Positions 1 to 6,819 of a stretch of 64,000 bases of DNA are shown piece after piece (position 1 is the first letter of the stretch; each line of letters begins with the position of its first letter). Both the position numbers and the translations under genes were made by a program. Under the pieces are notes generated by a model that was given only the letters and a program-made list of their open reading frames with translations, had not been told where the DNA came from and did no database searches. This DNA is from SG8-4 sp964598225 (GTDB taxonomy: Bacteria > Planctomycetota > Phycisphaerae > Sedimentisphaerales > Anaerobacaceae): the NCBI GenBank assembly GCA_964598225.1, contig CAZRBG010000011.1, positions 44,788 to 108,787 of the forward strand, in the 5' to 3' direction.

Positions 1-1453
1 TGATACAACTGTCGAACTGCCCGTCCACGGTCAGGTACATCACCGCGCCGCCGTAGTAGCCCCTCTTGGTCTTTTCCAGTTGTCGGATTATCTTCATCGC
101 CTCGATCTTAGGCGCGCCGGTGAGAGTTCCCATGTTCATCGTCGCGAGATACGCACTGAGCGCATCAAGCTCAACGGCCAGCGTCCCCTTGACGTTGCTC
201 ACCAGATGCTGGACGGACTCGTATTTCTCGACGGTCAGCAGTTCGGTTACGACTCTGCTTCCGGGTGCGGCTACGCGGGCAATGTCGTTTCTCGCCAGAT
301 CGACCAGCATCATGTGCTCGGCCAGCTCCTTGCGGTCCAGTTTCAACTCCGCCTCGTAGCGAAAATCCGTGTCGAGATCGATTTTGTGGCCCGCTCTGCC
401 ACGAGGCTTTGTGCCTGCTATCGGCCTGATTTCAACGTTCCGGGGCTCTGCGCCGCTTACGCGAAGATTAAGCTCCGGGCTGGAGCCCATCAGGATCGTG
501 TTGGGCGTGTTGAGATAGAACATGTACGGCGAAGGATTCAGGTCCCGCAGCCGTTTGTAGACGTCCAGCGGCTCATCCGGGCAGGGCTCGCTCTTTGTCC
601 TGCTCAGGACCACCTGGAAAATGTCGCCGTCGAGGATATGCCGCTTGGCGGTCTCGACCATCTTTTCGTACTCACCCCGATCGGTATCTGTCGACGCCGG
701 CGGCAGCGAACCGGAGAACTCCCTGCCCCGAGGCACGTCGAAACGCGCCAGATTGCTGTAGTAATCGAACCACTCCTGGGCCTCGGTTATCGCCGCCTCG
801 CGGTCGCCGTTGGTTATTATCACGTTGACGACCACGTAGCCCTGATTTTCCTTGTGGTCCATCAAAAAGATGTTGTCGGCGAAATAGAGTTCGTAATCGG
901 GATTACCCAGCAGGTCGTCTTCGCTGGCGGGCAGCTTCTCGAACTGGTCTATGAAATCATAACTCAAAGCGCCGAGCAGCCCGCAGGTAACGCGGAAAGG
1001 CTTGCTGGCCAGCTTGAAAGCAAACGCCACGGCACGCAGAACGTCCATCTGATTGGTCGTCTTGAGCCGCGTCTGCTCGTCGACTAATTGATCCGGCTGG
1101 CGGACCTTGCCGCTTATCGTCTCGGCGTCGGATTCGACCGACTCGCAGAAATCGAAGTGCGACTCTTTCGTCGACAAATATTCGATCATCCGCCGGCCGG
1201 TCCTGCTCAGGGCCTTAATGGTGAAATCGGCGCCCGTGCCGGTAATATAGAGCGCGGGCTTTGAGGTCCCGAAGCTCAGGGTCGTAGCCCCCGCCAGATG
1301 CTCGCGCGACTCGAACAGGCAGCAGTTTTTCGCCCGCCCGTAGTCGCTGACCTTGGCGAAAAAGTCCACCGGCTCGGGCATATCGATCCGTTTTACTATC
1401 GGCACGATCTGCCCCGGCTCAGCCCCTTGTATGATCTGTCTGTAATCTTCCAT
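1..1453 (-). CDS. trpE: Anthranilate synthase component I (3' end beyond window)
   Basis: The minus-strand reading frame from the ATG at 1453 stays open to the window edge, giving about 484 residues of a family usually 490-520 long, so only the last residues are missing. Diagnostic chorismate-binding motifs are visible: PIAGTKPRG, DLARNDIARV, and GTLTGAPKIEAM near residue 444. It converts chorismate plus glutamine-derived ammonia to anthranilate, the first step of tryptophan synthesis; the glutaminase subunit (TrpG) would be expected further left. An AAGGTGG ribosome-binding site lies 5-11 bases before the ATG. The 5' leader carries a Trp leader peptide and attenuator (separate entries). PabB and isochorismate synthases share these motifs, but the Trp-codon leader makes TrpE much the likeliest. 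Confidence 0.95.
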   Translation of the reverse strand, partial: MEDYRQIIQGAEPGQIVPIVKRIDMPEPVDFFAKVSDYGRAKNCCLFESREHLAGATTLSFGTSKPALYITGTGADFTIKALSRTGRRMIEYLSTKESHFDFCESVESDAETISGKVRQPDQLVDEQTRLKTTNQMDVLRAVAFAFKLASKPFRVTCGLLGALSYDFIDQFEKLPASEDDLLGNPDYELYFADNIFLMDHKENQGYVVVNVIITNGDREAAITEAQEWFDYYSNLARFDVPRGREFSGSLPPASTDTDRGEYEKMVETAKRHILDGDIFQVVLSRTKSEPCPDEPLDVYKRLRDLNPSPYMFYLNTPNTILMGSSPELNLRVSGAEPRNVEIRPIAGTKPRGRAGHKIDLDTDFRYEAELKLDRKELAEHMMLVDLARNDIARVAAPGSRVVTELLTVEKYESVQHLVSNVKGTLAVELDALSAYLATMNMGTLTGAPKIEAMKIIRQLEKTKRGYYGGAVMYLTVDGQFDSCI

Positions 1454-1462
1454 TTATCCACC

Positions 1463-1546
1463 TTATAACTTTGTAATCGGGCAATTCACGTCGCGGATAA
1501 CGGTAGCCCGTCCACGGGCTGACATACGTTGCCAGGGATCTATTAA
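1463..1546 (-). repeat. Dispersed ~85-bp repeat, copy A (trpE leader)
   Basis: On the minus strand this stretch runs from ATTAATAGAT through CTGGCAACG, ATGTCAGC and GCCCGATTACAAAGTTATAA. The same ordered blocks occur in two tandem copies at 44154-44318. It lies between the trp attenuator terminator and the trpE start, and its last bases abut the trpE ribosome-binding site. The middle holds a palindrome, AGCCCGTGGACGGGCT, absent in that form from the other copies. Function unknown. Confidence 0.7.
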
Positions 1547-1582
1547 TGGCAGTTTTTAGTCTCAAATCGCCCAAAACACAAA

Positions 1583-1616
1583 TAAAAAAGCAGCCTGTCT
1601 TTTTCCGACAGGCTGC
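1583..1616 (-). terminator. trp attenuator terminator hairpin
   Basis: Read on the minus strand, a perfect 10-bp stem (GCAGCCTGTC / GACAGGCTGC, 7-base loop GGAAAAA) is followed directly by six T residues. It lies between the Trp leader peptide and trpE, where it would stop transcription before the gene. Its 5' arm plus part of the loop (1605-1613) can instead pair with 1661-1669, which would form an antiterminator. Confidence 0.9.
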
Positions 1617-1703
1617 ATATATCGCGAATCTAACAAATTGTGAACAGCAAATTACCGCTCGCCCGCCGGGTTTTATCCCTCAGGCCACCACCAGTTACCG
1701 GCG
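1605..1703 (-). promoter_or_regulatory. trp attenuator pairing segments (1:2 and 2:3 helices)
   Basis: Three mutually exclusive helices can be drawn on the minus strand. CGCCGG (1703-1698), inside the leader peptide, pairs perfectly with CCGGCG (1669-1664). CCGGCGGGC (1669-1661) can alternatively pair with GCCTGTCGG (1613-1605), nine pairs including two G-U. The third helix is the terminator (1590-1616). A ribosome stalled on the Trp codons (1693-1685) would cover 1703-1698, freeing segment 2 to form the antiterminator. This is the classical ribosome-mediated attenuation logic, inferred from base pairing only. Confidence 0.8.
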
Positions 1704-1726
1704 TTTTTACGGTTAATCCGCTTCAT
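1673..1726 (-). CDS. trpL: Trp operon leader peptide, 17 aa with Trp-Trp-Trp
   Basis: The short minus-strand frame ATG...TAA encodes MKRINRKNAGNWWWPEG. Three consecutive TGG codons (1693-1685) sit just before the stop, as in classical trp leader peptides, where scarcity of charged tRNA-Trp stalls the ribosome. It lies downstream of a sigma70-like promoter and 57 bases upstream of the attenuator terminator of trpE. The predicted transcript start is only a few bases from the ATG and there is no clear Shine-Dalgarno sequence, so translation may be nearly leaderless. Chance occurrence of three Trp codons with this hairpin arrangement in front of trpE is very unlikely. Confidence 0.92.
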   Translation of the reverse strand: MKRINRKNAGNWWWPEG

Positions 1727-1735
1727 AATACCCAC

Positions 1736-1765
1736 ATTAAACCACATCCCCGCAATTCTGTCAAG
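1736..1765 (-). promoter_or_regulatory. Promoter of trpL-trpE
   Basis: On the minus strand a perfect -35 box TTGACA (1765-1760) is followed after 18 bases by TTTAAT (1741-1736), one mismatch from TATAAT; TTTTAA one base upstream would give a 17-base spacer. The expected start, about 7 bases on, falls near 1729, three bases before the trpL ATG. Confidence 0.8.
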
Positions 1766-1885
1766 CAAAAACCAAAAATATTTTTGGGTGGCCACGTACG
1801 GTGAAGCATTTCGAATCATTGATTCTTCAGCAACGAAATCAAACATCGTGATTTACCCGAAGAGATCCGTAGGATACACATGGCG

Positions 1886-2215
1886 TTAGGCGCCCAAGGC
1901 AAACTTTATCCGTCTATCTACTTCGACCATATCTGCATCTGCCAATCTGCCGGGCTTGTACCGGACGAGTTTTGGTTCAAGAGTAGCCAGTTTTGCCCTG
2001 ACCCATGAAGGTGAGAGCAAATTGGCGCCCCGCCAATCTCTCAGCTCGTAATCGTAAGGAGTATCATGCGCCACAGAGGTTATCATCGCTACGATGATAT
2101 TCTTGGTTCGCTTCTCAAAATCCTCACTACTGACTACCACGACCAGCCGGGTCTTGGCGCTGGGAAGGTCCGTAAATGGGAAGGGTATCAAAACTACATC
2201 ACCCCTTTCATACAT
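1886..2215 (-). CDS. MazF/PemK-family endoribonuclease toxin
   Basis: This 109-residue protein begins YERGDVVLIPFPFTDLPSAK and continues with RLVVVVS, the signature start of the MazF/PemK/CcdB-like fold (RGDVVLvpFPFtD...rPvVVvS). Members of this family usually cleave mRNA when freed from the antitoxin. The open frame reaches 2248, but the ATG at 2215 gives the canonical N-terminus and only an 8-base overlap with the upstream partner gene, so translational coupling is likely. It forms a two-gene unit with the antitoxin at 2208-2423. The catalytic residues cannot be confirmed by eye without an alignment. Confidence 0.85.
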   Translation of the reverse strand: MYERGDVVLIPFPFTDLPSAKTRLVVVVSSEDFEKRTKNIIVAMITSVAHDTPYDYELRDWRGANLLSPSWVRAKLATLEPKLVRYKPGRLADADMVEVDRRIKFALGA

Positions 2216-2423
2216 GATAGCGCTCCTTCCAGTTGTCGTAGGCTCCATCCTTTTCGTTCTCCCAATCCTGGGCGAAGCTGCCCTCCGCCAATTTAGGCCA
2301 TTCTCTATCTTCTTGCCGCTCTGTGTTTCTCAGCCTTAGTTTCTGTCTCAGGAACTCCACAAAGTCACGGACAAGAGTCTTCTCCCTTTCCGGCAAATCA
2401 TGTACATCTATTGTCTCTAACAT
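2208..2423 (-). CDS. Antitoxin partner of MazF-like toxin
   Basis: A 71-residue, charged, mostly helical protein (MLETIDVHDLPEREKTLVRD..., then VEFLRQKL) sits directly upstream of the MazF-like toxin and overlaps it by 8 bases. The ATG at 2423 is preceded by GGAGAG at good spacing; earlier ATGs at 2438 and 2483 are possible. A short acidic, helical protein immediately before the toxin is the normal antitoxin arrangement. The C-terminal third is rich in W, E, D and K, consistent with a disordered toxin-binding tail. No DNA-binding fold can be assigned with confidence. The identity rests mainly on position. Confidence 0.7.
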   Translation of the reverse strand: MLETIDVHDLPEREKTLVRDFVEFLRQKLRLRNTERQEDREWPKLAEGSFAQDWENEKDGAYDNWKERYHV

Positions 2424-2483
2424 TGTTGGGCTCTCCATTCTGATGACGTAGCCTTCGACAAATACTCTATGCCATAACGTCAT

Positions 2484-2793
2484 CGGCTCTCATTAACGCC
2501 ATTTCAAAGGTAGCAGAAAAAGCGCCGGTTGTCAAGAAACAAGCAGCGAGCTAAACAAGCCGGCGCAGGATTACAGATCGTTGAGATATCCCGAAATAGC
2601 CAAGGCGGCTCCGAATTTCCGGTCTGAGAGAAATCTCTGTTTCAGCGCGGACTTACAAGGTTTTCCGGACCGCAATGAACGTGGATGCGGCTCTACTCGA
2701 CCATTTTCTTGTTGCCATCGGTCCGGCTGGACATAGAATCAATGTTTTGTATGGATCGGTAAACGGCAGCTCTTGGTTGGTGCAAGATCAATA
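2484..2793. other. Intergenic, no gene seen
   Basis: About 310 bases between the divergent toxin/antitoxin pair and the restriction enzyme. No hairpin terminator, RNA gene or coding frame with recognisable content was found; it presumably holds both promoters. Confidence 0.5.
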
Positions 2794-5700
2794 ATGACTC
2801 CAAAAGGCGAAAATCTCTTTCCGCAATCAAACAAAGCCCGTTACGGCGAATCTCGTCGCTTTCGGCCTTTATTTTTACCACGGTTTCTTCGCGAACCACA
2901 TAGGTTCCTCGAAGGCCCCGAGTTGGATCGCGCTCATGAGATCGTTTGTAAATGGGCTGAGCTCGAGTCCGGTGGTAAGCTCGCCAAAATGAAAGAGAGC
3001 ACGATCGAAGGCGAGTTCTGCAAAGAGGTCTTCGGCGATGCGCTTGGCTATGACTTTTTCGCCGACAACAAAGAAAGATGGAACTTCCAACCGAAGTTCT
3101 TTGTAAACGGCGGCCAGGCGGATGCCGCAATAGGCAACTTCGACGCAAAAAGGAAGAAACCTCAAGTTCGTGCCGTTATTGAACTAAAAGGCCCCACCAC
3201 CAATGTGGACAAGGATCGCTCACAAGGACGCACCGCCGTCCAGCAATGCTGGGACTATCTTAATGCACTTCCGGATTGCCCCTGGGCAATTGTATGCAAC
3301 TATGTGAGTTTCCGCCTTTACCATCGAACACAAACGCCCAGGGTGTATGAACTTTTTACCTTAAATGATCTCCGTGATAAAGACACCTTCGTTCAGTTCT
3401 ACTACCTGTTCGGAAAAGGCGGTTTGCTGCCGATGCCGCTTGTTAGAGTGCCGCGGGCGGACTCTCTTCTCCAGAGATGCCTCACGCGGGAAAGAGAGGT
3501 CGGCGACGAACTCTACAACCAGTATCACGATGAACGCCTTGAGTTGATTTCTCATCTTTCCGGCGAGCCGTGGAAGTTTCCACTCGATAAGGCGATTCGC
3601 GTTACTCAGAAACTGCTTGACCGTATTATCTTCGTTGCATTTTGTGAAGATCGGAATCTTCTACCCGAAAACTCACTGAAGAACGCTTGGGAAAAAGTAC
3701 CCCCCTTTCACCGTGTGACTAATCCTCGTTGGCAGAACTTCCTGAATCTGTTCGAGAGCATTGATAAGGGCGGCGTTAACGGCCAGATTCCTGCTTATGA
3801 CGGCGGCCTCTTTCGAAAAGATCCTGAAGTTGACGACCTCCAGCTCGATGACGACTGGACCGACTTTTTCAAGACCGTAGGCGGCTACGATTTCGCCCAT
3901 GAGATCAACGTCGACGTCCTCGGACATCTGTTCGAGAAATCCATAAACGACATCGAAAAGGTGCGCCTCACGGGCGTGTTCGAATCGGAGGGAGATAAAA
4001 AGCCACGCCCGAGAATGAGCAAATCCGCCGAACGAAAAAAAGGAGGAGTTTATTACACGCCGCCGGAGTTTACCACTTTCATTACATATAACACAGTCGG
4101 AACTGTTATCGACGAGAGAATCAAGACGCTCGAGAGGGACTTCGGCATCCGCCTCGAAGAAATTGATGCGACAACCGAGAAAAACAGAGTAACGGCCTTT
4201 GCCGAAAGAGCCATCGAGGAGCTTCGCGAAATCAGAGTCGTCGATCCGGCCTGCGGCAGCGGGGCCTTCCTTATTCGTGCATACAACATCCTCGACGACA
4301 AGTACGTCGAAATTCTCAACGTCCTGGAAATCCACGACCCGGCTAAAGCCGACAAATTGCGAAACGACATATCCGACTACATCCTGCACGACAATCTTTT
4401 CGGCGTCGATTTATCTCCGGAAGCAGTCGAAATCGCCCAGTTGGCCCTGTGGCTCCGCTCGGCTCGAAGGGGCAAGACTCTTGCCGACCTGTCCAAAAAT
4501 ATTATCTGCGGCAACTCGTTGGTCTCGGATCCTGCCGTCGATCCTCGTGCTTTCGACTGGACCGAGACCTTTCCAGACGTGTTCAAAAGGCCGAATCCGG
4601 GCTTCGACTGCGTCATCGGCAATCCGCCCTGGGAACGAATAAAGCTGCAGGAGCGCGAGTTCTTCGACGTCTCAGCCCCCGAAATTGCCTCTGCAACGAG
4701 TGCCGCCAGACGACGCGAACTTATCGCCAAACTCGAAACAGACGATCCCGACCTTTATGAAAAGTACCTCGAAGCCAGAAAAATGGCCGATGACTCGCTG
4801 ACCTACATCCGCAATTGCGGGCGATACCCGCTTACCGGCAAAGGCGACATAAACTGCTACCAGATTTTTGCCGAACTCGCCTACACTATTGTCTCGTCCG
4901 CAGGCCGCGTTGGCCTGCTCGTTCCCACCGGCATCGCAACTGAACACACAACTAAAGACTTCTTCAGCAGCTTAGTAGATACGGGTTCTCTCACAGCTTT
5001 ATATGATTTTGAGAATATGGCCCCAATATTTCCGGATGTCCATCGCTCTTACAAATTCTGTATTTTGTTATTCGGGCCATCAAAAACCAGACGTAAATCT
5101 CGTGACTTCGTGTTCTTTGCCCATAGTATGGATGATCTTCGGCACAAAAAAAGACACATCAAACTTTCCGCAAGTGATCTCCAGCTACTCAATCCTAACA
5201 CGCGAACCTGTCCCATCTTTCGCTTTGAACGCGACGCCAATATCACCAAACATATATACAAACGTGTCCCTGTACTGATTAATAAGAATAGAAGGAACGG
5301 TGGTAATCCATGGGGAATTAAATTTGTTCGAATGTTTGATCAGACTAATGATGCAGAACTTTTTCATACCGCTGAACAATTAAAATCAGATGGATACAAA
5401 TTTTCTGGCTCAATGTGGAAGAAGGAGAGAATCGCATTTCTTCCGCTGTACGAAGCAAAGATGTTCAGATCATATGACCACCGGTTCGGCAGCGTATATG
5501 TGAAAGACAAAAACTGGTTAAACCAGGGACAAACAGTAGAAACAACCCTTGTCGAACACCAGAATCCGGAGTTTGTAGTCCTACCTCGATGGTGGATACT
5601 TGAAAGGAGGGTCCAACAAAGACTTTCAGACTCCTGCTATCCGGCCCTGCTTGCTTTCAGGAACATTACACGTGCCACTGATACGCGAACGGTTATCGCC

Positions 5701-6234
5701 TCATTTATACCCGCAGTAGGTGTGATTAACTCTGCTCCAGTTATTATGACCGAAGTACCTTTCAGAGTTCAGTCTTGTCTTATTGCAAACCTGAATTCGT
5801 TTGTACTTGATTATATTGCAAAACGAAAGATAGCGCATGTTAACCTCAACTATTTCATTATGGAGCAGCTTCCAATCTTCCCACCGGACTTCTATACAAA
5901 GAAGTGCCCGTGGAACAAGAGACAAACACTTGAGAAATGGATTTCTGATCGTGTTTTGAAGCTGACCTGCACGAGCAACGACATGATTCCGCTGGCCGAG
6001 GCCGCAGGTTTCAAGCCTCGCGTTCACAAATGGGACCCGGCCGAACGGCTCGACTTGCAGGCACAGCTTGACGCCGCTTTCTTCCTCCTATATGGAATCA
6101 AAAAAACGGACGTGGAGTACATCCTTTCCACTTTCGCAGGCGTCCGGAAGGAGAGCGAAAGCCTGCTCGATGATTCAACTGTCTTCGACCGGATACTCAG
6201 CTTCTACAAAGGCTTCAGCCGGAAATCAACTTGA
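2794..6234 (+). CDS. Type IIG restriction-modification enzyme (Eco57I-like)
   Basis: This 1146-residue single chain combines a nuclease and an N6-adenine methyltransferase. Near residue 130, ADAAIG followed by AVIELKG fits a PD-(D/E)xK nuclease core. DPACGSGAFLIRAYNIL near residue 483 is SAM-binding motif I, and CVIGNPPW near residue 609 is the amino-methyltransferase motif IV. The C-terminal third, more AT-rich, would carry target recognition. Such enzymes cut unmethylated DNA and protect the host with the same polypeptide, so no separate specificity gene is expected and none is seen. A TTG at 2773 is an alternative start; the ATG at 2794 is preferred. It follows a toxin/antitoxin pair, forming a small defence-type cluster. 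BREX PglX is less likely because the other BREX genes are absent. Confidence 0.9.
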   Translation: MTPKGENLFPQSNKARYGESRRFRPLFLPRFLREPHRFLEGPELDRAHEIVCKWAELESGGKLAKMKESTIEGEFCKEVFGDALGYDFFADNKERWNFQPKFFVNGGQADAAIGNFDAKRKKPQVRAVIELKGPTTNVDKDRSQGRTAVQQCWDYLNALPDCPWAIVCNYVSFRLYHRTQTPRVYELFTLNDLRDKDTFVQFYYLFGKGGLLPMPLVRVPRADSLLQRCLTREREVGDELYNQYHDERLELISHLSGEPWKFPLDKAIRVTQKLLDRIIFVAFCEDRNLLPENSLKNAWEKVPPFHRVTNPRWQNFLNLFESIDKGGVNGQIPAYDGGLFRKDPEVDDLQLDDDWTDFFKTVGGYDFAHEINVDVLGHLFEKSINDIEKVRLTGVFESEGDKKPRPRMSKSAERKKGGVYYTPPEFTTFITYNTVGTVIDERIKTLERDFGIRLEEIDATTEKNRVTAFAERAIEELREIRVVDPACGSGAFLIRAYNILDDKYVEILNVLEIHDPAKADKLRNDISDYILHDNLFGVDLSPEAVEIAQLALWLRSARRGKTLADLSKNIICGNSLVSDPAVDPRAFDWTETFPDVFKRPNPGFDCVIGNPPWERIKLQEREFFDVSAPEIASATSAARRRELIAKLETDDPDLYEKYLEARKMADDSLTYIRNCGRYPLTGKGDINCYQIFAELAYTIVSSAGRVGLLVPTGIATEHTTKDFFSSLVDTGSLTALYDFENMAPIFPDVHRSYKFCILLFGPSKTRRKSRDFVFFAHSMDDLRHKKRHIKLSASDLQLLNPNTRTCPIFRFERDANITKHIYKRVPVLINKNRRNGGNPWGIKFVRMFDQTNDAELFHTAEQLKSDGYKFSGSMWKKERIAFLPLYEAKMFRSYDHRFGSVYVKDKNWLNQGQTVETTLVEHQNPEFVVLPRWWILERRVQQRLSDSCYPALLAFRNITRATDTRTVIASFIPAVGVINSAPVIMTEVPFRVQSCLIANLNSFVLDYIAKRKIAHVNLNYFIMEQLPIFPPDFYTKKCPWNKRQTLEKWISDRVLKLTCTSNDMIPLAEAAGFKPRVHKWDPAERLDLQAQLDAAFFLLYGIKKTDVEYILSTFAGVRKESESLLDDSTVFDRILSFYKGFSRKST

Positions 6235-6482
6235 GAAGATGGACGGATAAACGGCGGAAATTTCTTTGGGTGCATTGGCGGTTTGCGGGTGGGTATTGAA
6301 GACGCGGGGTGTGCAGCTTTTTTTGGCGTTTTTCTTCTTGAGAGGGGCGGGGAGGGCGGAGATTGTTTTTTTTCTTGATAATAGATTTTTATTTTCTTAA
6401 GGCGCGAGGATTTTCTGCCGATAAGGGCGCGAGTCAAAGAACCTGGTCCGAAAAAGCCGAATGCACGGAAGCAGACGGCGAC

Positions 6483-6541
6483 TGGGTGAAAAACAAAAAA
6501 CAAAGCCCCTGCCGGAAGGAGGACTGAGAACAGCAGGGGCT
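6483..6541 (-). terminator. Rho-independent terminator of the candidate small RNA
   Basis: Minus strand: 9-bp GC-rich stem, 20-base loop, then TTTGTTTTTTGTTTTT. It cannot serve the rightward genes because the T-run lies on their upstream side. Confidence 0.75.
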
Positions 6542-6572
6542 CGTTACTGTGACGAGATTCCCTGCTCGCCAC
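6490..6572 (-). ncRNA. Candidate small RNA with anti-Shine-Dalgarno loop
   Basis: On the minus strand a -10-like TATGAT (6584-6579) is followed by an ~80-base segment with nested helices: AGCAGGG...CCCCTGCT enclosing CTCGT-CACAGTA-ACGAG, then a 9-bp terminator stem (AGCCCCTGC / GCAGGGGCT) followed by a T-rich run. The terminator loop contains CCTCCTT, the exact complement of the AAGGAGG ribosome-binding sites used around this window. The CCCCTGC arm can pair either upstream or in the terminator. No coding frame follows downstream on this strand, so it looks like a free-standing small RNA. It matches no RNA family I can name. Confidence 0.55.
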
Positions 6573-6819
6573 ACCCGTATCATACACGCAAAAGCCGGAT
6601 TTGAAAAGACCATTTGTCTACAAATTTACTGCAAAATATGTATTTCCGGCGTAATTGGGGTAAAATCGGCGTTTCGGGCGGAAATTTTTCAAATCCAAGG
6701 CACAAAATCCACAAAACCGAGCGGACAAAACCCGGCTCCGGCCGCGCTTGTTGAATCAACATCTCTCCGGTGTTACAATCTCGACGGAATGATTGGGCTC
6801 TTATTTAAGGAGTATATTG

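Noticed and set aside
80..1087. 335-residue rightward frame opposite trpE
   Set aside because: It is the antisense of trpE, has no ribosome-binding site and no recognisable protein sequence.
2794..6234. BREX PglX methyltransferase
   Set aside because: No brxA/B/C, pglZ or brxL genes flank it, and it carries its own nuclease motif.
6490..6572. SRP (4.5S) RNA, because of GGAAGGA on the plus strand
   Set aside because: The SRP asymmetric loop and flanking stem are absent, and the terminator T-run lies on the minus strand.
6204..6587. 127-residue leftward frame after the restriction enzyme gene
   Set aside because: Low-complexity Pro/Lys-rich translation of AT/GC-skewed intergenic DNA; it overlaps the candidate small-RNA terminator and has no ribosome-binding site.
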